This document shows positions 58,842 to 64,000 of a DNA stretch of 64,000 bases, piece by piece. The position numbers and the translations under genes are program-made. Source of the stretch: Actinomycetota bacterium (GTDB taxonomy: Bacteria; Actinomycetota; AC-67); the NCBI GenBank assembly GCA_041658565.1, contig JBAZZY010000003.1, forward strand, positions 62,001 through 126,000, given 5' to 3'. Position 1 is the stretch's first letter. The number at the start of each line of letters is the position of its first letter. Below the pieces are notes generated by a model that was not told where the DNA came from, did not search any database, and saw only the letters and a program-made list of their open reading frames with translations.

Positions 58842-59987
58842 TCAGAAGGGCAGAACCCACGTTGTGGATTCGGTGATAACCGGGCGGGCCCATGCGTCGG
58901 TCACGGTGACCACGATTCTGTAGGACTCGCCCGGAGTGTTCGGCTCGAAGTCGTCGATTCGAAGCGTGGTGCCCCATGAGGCGCGCGGCCCCGAACGTGG
59001 TCCCAGGATTTCCATCGACGTTTGCCCGTTGCGGAGCGTCATCGGCGTTTCGCCCAGGAAGATCTGAAGGCGCGCGCCCGCAATCTCCGACGCGATCCCC
59101 CCCGAAGACGCGACCATATCCTCGATTCGGCCGCTAACCTGGGCTTCACTGGTGGCTCCGTACACCTGGATCGAGCACGTGGTCATTCTTGCCGGACCGA
59201 CGAGGATCGACATGTCGTTGTCGTCGGGGCAGGCGTTGACGGGATCCGGATACTGCTGGCGGTGAAGCGAACGGGGCGTGCCGCAGCCCAACGACCCGCC
59301 TTGCCCTCCGATCTCGCCTTGGAACAACTCCGGGTTGTGGCACCACTGCCCCGGCGGCCACTTCTGACTGCTCAACGCCGGGGAAACTGTGTCGCGCGGC
59401 GTTCCGGCGTACTTGGTGATGGTCTGGCTTTGCGTGATCGCCTTGCCGTTGACGCGCGCGGTCGTCGCCACGGTCAGTGGCGAGGCGCCCAGTTTGCTCA
59501 AGTAGGTGAGTTTGCCGGCGTCGTCGGCGGGGAAGGCATCCGGGGCCACGAGCGGCTTCCAGTCCTGGTCGAGGTCGACCAGGTGGCGCCCCAACTGGGT
59601 GACCTGGATCTCAGCGTTGAAGTCCCCGGCCTTGGGGCCGGAGCCAGGCTCGTCGACGGGGTAGACCGTGGCGGTCTTCGACAGGGCTGTGCCGGTGTCG
59701 TCGGTGACAACTACTTCGACGTAGCCTCTAAGCATTCCGTCGGAATCGGCAAGTCCCTTGACGTTGCCGCGGACGTAGATAAAGCCCTTCTCGCCGCGCC
59801 CCAATGCGTCGGAGTTGGCGAAGAGAACCTTCGTGTCGTCCCAAGGCGTGTTCGAGGCGTTCTGGCGAGCGTCTCCGAAGACGTTGAGGACGGTGAACGA
59901 GGGGTCGTCGGCGTGTGCCGCCCCCGGAACGAAGGTTGCGATCATGGAGACAAGGAGGGCTTTCCAGCCTGCCTTCCGCCAGTTCAT
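58842..59987 (-). CDS. secreted protein of unknown function, first gene of a two-gene operon
   Basis: 381 residues from ATG 59987. Signal peptide MNWRKAGWKALLVSMIATF, with cleavage expected after GAAHA near residue 26. The mature part is beta-rich with six Cys (CHNPELF, SLGCGTP, NACPDD, TTCSIQV). A possible Ig/cadherin-like C-terminal fold (SYRIVVTVTDAWARPVITES) ends the chain. It has no recognised family. Same strand and spacing (26 nt) as the larger secreted protein indicates one operon. AGGAGCGGCCAGG precedes the start. It diverges from the acyl-CoA dehydrogenase genes. Confidence 0.8.
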   Translation of the reverse strand: MNWRKAGWKALLVSMIATFVPGAAHADDPSFTVLNVFGDARQNASNTPWDDTKVLFANSDALGRGEKGFIYVRGNVKGLADSDGMLRGYVEVVVTDDTGTALSKTATVYPVDEPGSGPKAGDFNAEIQVTQLGRHLVDLDQDWKPLVAPDAFPADDAGKLTYLSKLGASPLTVATTARVNGKAITQSQTITKYAGTPRDTVSPALSSQKWPPGQWCHNPELFQGEIGGQGGSLGCGTPRSLHRQQYPDPVNACPDDNDMSILVGPARMTTCSIQVYGATSEAQVSGRIEDMVASSGGIASEIAGARLQIFLGETPMTLRNGQTSMEILGPRSGPRASWGTTLRIDDFEPNTPGESYRIVVTVTDAWARPVITESTTWVLPF

Positions 59988-60279
59988 CCTGGCCGCTCCT
60001 TTCATACGGGCGGGGCCGCCGGACGGCCGCCGTCCCGATCTGCGGGATGGTTTAGTTTGGGTGTTGCTGATCAAGTTCGACCCATGTTGCGGTCTTCCTG
60101 CTGTTTTACACGCTACGTACGGTGTATCCCGTTCCGCTTCGTCCCTTTCGGCCGATATAAGGTGCACTGCTTCGTCGGTTCGGGGCAGGTTTGGGCGTCC
60201 GGCCCGAATTGGTTGCTTCCGTCAGCCCACCGGTACACTCGGGCCTTCACGTGTCTTTTTCACGGATGGGGGAGAGTCC
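59988..60279. other. divergent intergenic region
   Basis: 292 nt between the secreted-protein operon (minus) and the acyl-CoA dehydrogenase genes (plus). A TACACT at 60234-60239 is the likely plus-strand -10, leaving a leader of about 35 nt with GGGGGAGAG before the ATG. It is locally A/T-richer than its neighbours near 60045-60115. I see no gene or RNA in it. Confidence 0.6.
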
Positions 60280-61464
60280 ATGGATTTCCGGGACACACCA
60301 GATGAAGCCGCGTTTCGCAAGGAGATTCGGGACTGGCTCGAGGCCAACCTGACCGGGGAACTGGCTCAGGGGCACGCTGGGACCGACGAGACGCGAGTCG
60401 ACGAGCTTCGCGCGTGGCAAGCCAAGCTCCACCAAGGTGGCTGGGCCGGCGTGTCGTGGCCGAAGCAGTTCGGGGGCAGGGGAGCCTCCTTGATCGAGCA
60501 GGCGATCTTCTATCAGGAGATGGCCAGGACGAAGGCCCCTTCGCCACTCAACGTTATTGGGATCGGCATGGCCGGCCCGACGATCATCGCGCACGGCACC
60601 GACGAGCAGAAGGCTCGCTTCCTGCCCAAGATCTTGTCGGCTGAGGAGATCTGGTGTCAGGGGTTCTCCGAACCGGAGGCGGGAAGCGACCTCGGGTCGT
60701 TGCGCGCCACCGCCGTTGAGGACGGCGAGCACTACATCATCAACGGCCAGAAGGTCTGGACGACGCTCGCGCACATCGCGCAGTGGTGCATCTTCCTCGC
60801 GCGCACCGACCCGTCGGCTCCCAAGCACAAGGGAATCTCGTACTTCCTGGTGGACATGAGTTCTCCGGGCGTGGAGGTGCGCCCCTTGGTCCAGATCAGC
60901 GGACAGGCTGAGTTCAACGAGTTGTTCATGACGGACGTTCGCGTTCCCAAGGAGAACCTCCTTGGCCGTCCGGGCGACGGGTGGAACATCGCCATGACCA
61001 CCTTGATGCACGAGCGCGGAACTCTTGGGTTCGCGCTCTCCGTGCAGGCGCGCATCGCGCTCGATGAGGCGATTGCGCTCGCGAAGCGCACCATCCGCAA
61101 CGGGCGTCCCGCCATCGAGGACCCGGTCGTGCGTCAGCGCTTGGCGCAGGCGCACGTCGAGATCGAAGCGATGCGTCTGACCAACTACCGCGGCCTCAGC
61201 ACCATCATGCGCACCGGGATCCCCGGGCCAGAGGGTTCGCTCGGTAAGTTGCTGTGGTCCGAGTCGGTCCAGCGTTTGAACGATCTCGTGATCGAGTTGC
61301 TTGGGCCTTCGGGTCTGTTGACGGAGTCCGATAGCGATCCTGCGGTCGCCCGCTGGCAATTCGCTCACCTTCGCGGGCGCGGACACACGATCGAGGCCGG
61401 CACCAGCGAGATTCTTCGGAACATCATCGCCGAGCGCGTGCTCGGTCTTCCACGGTTGCGGTAG
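60280..61464 (+). CDS. acyl-CoA dehydrogenase, catalytic subunit of a FadE pair
   Basis: 394 residues. FAD-dependent alpha,beta-dehydrogenation of an acyl-CoA. WAGVSWPKQFGGRGASLIEQ, WCQGFSEPEAGSDLGSLRAT and IINGQKVWTT bind FAD and substrate. The catalytic Glu sits in IEAGTSEILRNIIAERVLGL, the expected helix position. The sequence type (DFRDTPDEAAFRKEIRDWLE start) resembles the mycobacterial FadE alpha-like subunits used for steroid or branched-chain acyl-CoA. A second dehydrogenase gene starts 12 nt downstream. ATG 60280 has GGGGGAGAG upstream. Confidence 0.92.
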   Translation: MDFRDTPDEAAFRKEIRDWLEANLTGELAQGHAGTDETRVDELRAWQAKLHQGGWAGVSWPKQFGGRGASLIEQAIFYQEMARTKAPSPLNVIGIGMAGPTIIAHGTDEQKARFLPKILSAEEIWCQGFSEPEAGSDLGSLRATAVEDGEHYIINGQKVWTTLAHIAQWCIFLARTDPSAPKHKGISYFLVDMSSPGVEVRPLVQISGQAEFNELFMTDVRVPKENLLGRPGDGWNIAMTTLMHERGTLGFALSVQARIALDEAIALAKRTIRNGRPAIEDPVVRQRLAQAHVEIEAMRLTNYRGLSTIMRTGIPGPEGSLGKLLWSESVQRLNDLVIELLGPSGLLTESDSDPAVARWQFAHLRGRGHTIEAGTSEILRNIIAERVLGLPRLR

Positions 61465-61475
61465 GAGGGACGACG

Positions 61476-62591
61476 ATGGACTTTAGCTTTACGAGTGACC
61501 AGGAAACGCTGCGCGCTTCTGTGCGCGAGGTGCTCACCGACAAGTCCGGTCCCGCCGCGTACCGTGCGGCGATGGCGTCGACGGACGGGTGCGACACCGC
61601 GCTTTGGAAGATCGTCGGCGAGCTGGGATGGACGGGCGTCGGGATCGCCGAGGAACACGGTGGTCTCGGTTTGGGGATGATCGAGCTTTGCATCTTGCAT
61701 GAGGAGTTGGGGCGCGCAGTGGCGGCCGTGCCGTTCTTCTCGACCGTCGGCCTCGCGGCTCAGGTCGTTGAGCAGGCCGAGCCGTCGGACGCGCGCAGCG
61801 CGTTCCTCGCCGGTGTGGCCGCCGGCGAGATCCGCGCGACGCTGGCGTTCGGGGGCGCAGCCTTCGACGTGCGCGACACAACGGTCGAGGCGGCTCCGGC
61901 TGCGAACGGGTCGTGGACGTTGTCGGGGCGGGCTTCTCTGGTTCCGGAGGCGCACCTGGCCGACCGGATCGTGACCTCCGCGCGCACCGCGAGCGGCGAA
62001 CTCATGCTGTTCGTGGTTCCCGCGTCGGCGCTTCCTGCGGCACCTCGTCCCGAGGCGTCGCTTGATGGAGGCCGGCGTTTGGCCGACGTGGACTTCACCG
62101 GCGTCTCGGTGCAGGCCGACGCCGTTCTGGGATCTGCGGACGAGGTGCTTGCCCGCGGAATCGAGCGCGCGGCAGTGCTTCTGGGCGCCGAGGCTGTCGG
62201 CGTGGCCACCGTCGCGCTCGAGATGTCGGTCGCCTACACCCGCGAGCGGGAGCAGTTCGGTCGTCCGATCGGTGCGTATCAGGCCATCAGTCACACGTTG
62301 TCGGATGTCCTGCTCTGGAACGAAACCGCGCGCAGCCACGTTTACTACGCGGCCTGGGCGGCTGAAGAGGGAACACCGGACGCGCGCATCGCCGCGGCGA
62401 CGGCGAAGGCGGCGGCGGCAGACGCCGCGCGCATCGCCACCGCCGACGGGATCCAGGTACACGGTGGGATCGGATTCACCTGGGAACACGATCTGCATCT
62501 GTACTACCGGCGGGCGAAGTTCGACGAGTTGTACCTCGGTGATGCCGGGGTGTGGCGCGAGCGGATCGCCTCGGTGCTCGCTGCGTCGTAA
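61476..62591 (+). CDS. acyl-CoA dehydrogenase, non-catalytic partner subunit
   Basis: 371 residues with the acyl-CoA dehydrogenase fold (GWTGVGIAEEHGGLGLGM, YTREREQFGRPIGAYQAI, ATADGIQVHGGIGFTWEHDL). The C-terminal helix reads ELYLGDAGVWRERI, so the Glu-Gly-Thr catalytic segment is absent. In the heterotetrameric FadE/ChsE enzymes of Mycobacterium one subunit likewise supplies FAD-binding residues and the other the base. TAGGAGGG precedes the ATG. Tight spacing to the first subunit and to nth (9 nt) suggests one transcript. Confidence 0.9.
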   Translation: MDFSFTSDQETLRASVREVLTDKSGPAAYRAAMASTDGCDTALWKIVGELGWTGVGIAEEHGGLGLGMIELCILHEELGRAVAAVPFFSTVGLAAQVVEQAEPSDARSAFLAGVAAGEIRATLAFGGAAFDVRDTTVEAAPAANGSWTLSGRASLVPEAHLADRIVTSARTASGELMLFVVPASALPAAPRPEASLDGGRRLADVDFTGVSVQADAVLGSADEVLARGIERAAVLLGAEAVGVATVALEMSVAYTREREQFGRPIGAYQAISHTLSDVLLWNETARSHVYYAAWAAEEGTPDARIAAATAKAAAADAARIATADGIQVHGGIGFTWEHDLHLYYRRAKFDELYLGDAGVWRERIASVLAAS

Positions 62592-62600
62592 CTTCAGGAA

Positions 62601-63302
62601 GTGGTTCAGCCGAAGAAGGAGGCGCGCGCGCCGTGGGCCGGCCGGGAGACCGACCCCGAGCGGACCAAGCGCGCGCGCGCCGTCCTTCGGCTGTTGCGAA
62701 AGGAGTACCCCGGCGCCAAGACGGCTCTGGTGCACCGCAGCCCCTTCGAGTTGCTCGTGGCGACGGTGCTGAGCGCGCAGTCCACCGATCGCACGGTCAA
62801 CGAGATCACGCCGGGCCTGTTCGCGAAGTACTCCGGCCCTCGCGCGTTCCTGGCTTCGGCGCCGGGGGAGTTGGAGCAGGACATCCACCGGTCGGGGTTC
62901 TTCAATCAGAAAGCGAAGTCGATTCGCGGCCTGTGCCGTGGATTGCTCGATGAGTTCGACGGCGAGGTCCCGCGCACGATGGCGGAGTTGACGCGGTTGC
63001 CGGGCGTGGCGCGCAAGACTGCGAACGTGGTGCTTTCGAACGCGTTCGGGATCAACGACGGGATCGCGGTCGACACGCACGTGCATCGGTTGTCGTGGCG
63101 GTTGGCGCTCAGCGACGCGGACGACCCGGTGAAGGTCGAGCGGGACCTGATGGCGATGTTTCCGCGCGCGCGTTGGGCCGACGTCACCCATGTGCTGATC
63201 GAGCACGGCCGTGCCGTGTGCGGTGCTCGCGCACCGCGATGCGAGGACTGCGTGGTCAACGCGAAGTGCCCGTCCTCGCGCGCGCCGGGCGCAGCCGTTT
63301 AG
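62601..63302 (+). CDS. nth: endonuclease III (DNA glycosylase/AP lyase)
   Basis: 233 residues. It removes oxidised pyrimidines. The helix-hairpin-helix and catalytic Lys are LTRLPGVARKTANVVLSNAF, and the catalytic Asp is in AVDTHVHRLSWRL. The [4Fe-4S] loop is CX6CX2CX5C (CGARAPRCEDCVVNAKC). The N-terminal 20 residues are basic and extra. GTG 62601 lies immediately after AGGAA, an unusually short gap; no other in-frame start precedes the conserved ERTKRARAVLRLLRKEYP. Confidence 0.94.
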   Translation: MVQPKKEARAPWAGRETDPERTKRARAVLRLLRKEYPGAKTALVHRSPFELLVATVLSAQSTDRTVNEITPGLFAKYSGPRAFLASAPGELEQDIHRSGFFNQKAKSIRGLCRGLLDEFDGEVPRTMAELTRLPGVARKTANVVLSNAFGINDGIAVDTHVHRLSWRLALSDADDPVKVERDLMAMFPRARWADVTHVLIEHGRAVCGARAPRCEDCVVNAKCPSSRAPGAAV

Positions 63303-63305
63303 ACT
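63300..63305 (+). promoter_or_regulatory. putative -10 element (TAGACT) of a leaderless adenosyltransferase mRNA
   Basis: TAGACT overlaps the nth stop codon and ends 7 nt before the GTG start at 63313; no ribosome site. Confidence 0.4.
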
Positions 63306-63312
63306 CTCGCCC

Positions 63313-63879
63313 GTGCGCATCTACACGAAGACCGGAGACGACGGCACGACGGGCTTGCTCTACGGCGGGCGTCTGGACAAATGTGACTTGCGCGTCGAGG
63401 CCTACGGCGCCTCGGACGAGGCGGTCGCGGTGCTCGGAGTTGCGCGCGCCACCACGCGCGACGCCGGACTGCGCGAGACGATCCTTGGATTGCAGCGCGA
63501 ACTGTTCGTTGTCGGCGCTGAACTTGCGACCGCACGCGAGAATTGGTCGAAACTTTCGCCGGTCAAGGGGACGAAGGTCACCGCGGGGATGGTCGACGCG
63601 CTCGAGGAGTTGATCGACGATTACTCGCGCCGCACGCAGATGCCGAAGGAGTTCGTCGTGCCCGGCGAGACGACGGCGAGCGCAGCGCTCGACGTTGCGC
63701 GCGCGGTCATTCGTCGGTGTGAGCGGCGATGCGTCGCACTTCAGCGAGCCGGGGAACTCAGCGACGACGAAGTCGTGCGTTACCTCAATCGTCTGGCCGA
63801 CTTGCTGTTCGTGCTCGCGCGCCACGAAGAGGGCGGGTACACGCCGTTGCGTGAAACTGGTGAGCAGAGTCCGGACTAG
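63313..63879 (+). CDS. pduO: cob(I)alamin adenosyltransferase, PduO type
   Basis: 188 residues. It converts cob(I)alamin and ATP to adenosylcobalamin. The N-terminus RIYTKTGDDGTTGLLYGGR binds ATP; KCDLRVEAYGASDEAVAVLG contains the conserved Asp/Glu. FVVPGETTASAALDVARAVIRRCER (shortened: ASAALDVARAVIRRCER) and YLNRLADLLFVLAR form the helical core with the Asn-Arg pair. It implies B12-dependent enzymes elsewhere in the genome. Start GTG 63313 fits both the family N-terminus and the nearby TAGACT. Confidence 0.94.
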   Translation: MRIYTKTGDDGTTGLLYGGRLDKCDLRVEAYGASDEAVAVLGVARATTRDAGLRETILGLQRELFVVGAELATARENWSKLSPVKGTKVTAGMVDALEELIDDYSRRTQMPKEFVVPGETTASAALDVARAVIRRCERRCVALQRAGELSDDEVVRYLNRLADLLFVLARHEEGGYTPLRETGEQSPD

Positions 63880-64000
63880 CGGTAGGAGTGCTCGGGGCCG
63901 GGGTACTCGCCGGCGGTAACCTCATCGGCGTAGCGCCGCGCCGCGTCGCTGATCGCGGTCCGCAGATCCGCGTAACGCTTGACGAACTTCGGACCCTCGC
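63876..64000 (-). CDS. panB: 3-methyl-2-oxobutanoate hydroxymethyltransferase, C-terminal part
   Basis: The last 41 codons of a minus-strand gene that continues past the window edge. The residues read EGPKFVKRYADLRTAISDAA, then RRYADEVTAGEYPGPEHSYR and a TAG stop. The KFVKRYADL and (E/F)(Y/F)PGPEHS(Y/F) elements are the characteristic C-terminus of PanB, the first enzyme of pantothenate synthesis. Its stop overlaps the convergent adenosyltransferase stop by 3 bases. Confidence 0.8.
   Translation of the reverse strand, partial: EGPKFVKRYADLRTAISDAARRYADEVTAGEYPGPEHSYR

Noticed and set aside
56905..58977. Secreted protein starting at 58977
   Set aside because: The added 54 residues are Arg/His-rich and overlap the upstream gene; ATG 58815 has a ribosome site and begins a proper signal peptide.

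Overview
The window looks like chromosomal DNA of a high-GC actinobacterium (phylum Actinomycetota), probably from a deep or uncultured lineage. The evidence is the frequent GTG starts, menaquinone rather than ubiquinone biosynthesis, an AdnA/AdnB pair with a UvrD-HRDC helicase in place of RecBCD, a paired FadE-type acyl-CoA dehydrogenase, an F420-type luciferase-like oxidoreductase, and the zinc-ribbon protein / RNase HI / rnpB order. The word GCGCGC is extremely common. At least fourteen gene pairs are coupled by four-base GTGA or ATGA overlaps. A TANNCT -10 element sits 6-8 nt before several start codons, which suggests leaderless mRNAs. No phage, insertion sequence, CRISPR array or rRNA was found.

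Layout. 1-6140: menaquinone genes, menB(end)-menA-menC-menD on the plus strand, running into menF-menG-merR on the minus strand. 6141-6590: an odd tRNA-like gene with a structured trailer and a strong terminator. 6589-10086: methyltransferase, sirtuin and secreted subtilase (minus). 10197-15166: leaderless nuclease lipoprotein, gpsA, a large GMC oxidoreductase, peroxiredoxin, DUF523. 15170-16065: HD-GYP protein and tRNA-Val. 16287-21001: hypF-hypC-hypD-hypE for [NiFe] hydrogenase maturation, without hypA, hypB or any hydrogenase in view. 21028-22640: cspA, and an arsR-arsM arsenic module with a near-consensus promoter. 22651-27655: M16 protease pair, zinc-ribbon coiled-coil protein, rnhA, rnpB, YceI protein.

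27837-40320 is a Tad/Flp pilus locus. It has a NarL-type sensor kinase and response regulator, a structured leader resembling a c-di-GMP-I riboswitch, two near-identical Flp pilins, a 17-bp hairpin, TadE, TadG-like, CpaB, TadZ and TadA, a TadB fused to an extracytoplasmic von Willebrand A domain, TadC, and a receiver-like/GAF protein. No prepilin peptidase lies in the window.

40364-49245: secreted glycerophosphodiesterase, UvrD-HRDC helicase, adnA, adnB. 49284-56762: a membrane protein with a histone-like Lys/Pro/Ala tail, an LLM oxidoreductase, an ABC exporter whose ATPase ends in a zinc ribbon, an amidase, a sigma-like/SRPBCC fusion, and a small protein resembling the FhaA N-terminal domain. 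56905-59987: two adjacent secreted proteins of unknown function. 60280-64000: a paired acyl-CoA dehydrogenase, endonuclease III, a PduO-type cobalamin adenosyltransferase, and the end of panB.

The best candidates for undescribed biology are the Tad locus as a unit (riboswitch-like leader, Cys-terminated pilins, VWA-TadB), the tRNA-like gene whose 3' trailer is complementary to its own anticodon arm, the sigma/SRPBCC fusion, and the two-gene secreted-protein operon. All function calls come from reading the sequence; no database search was run.
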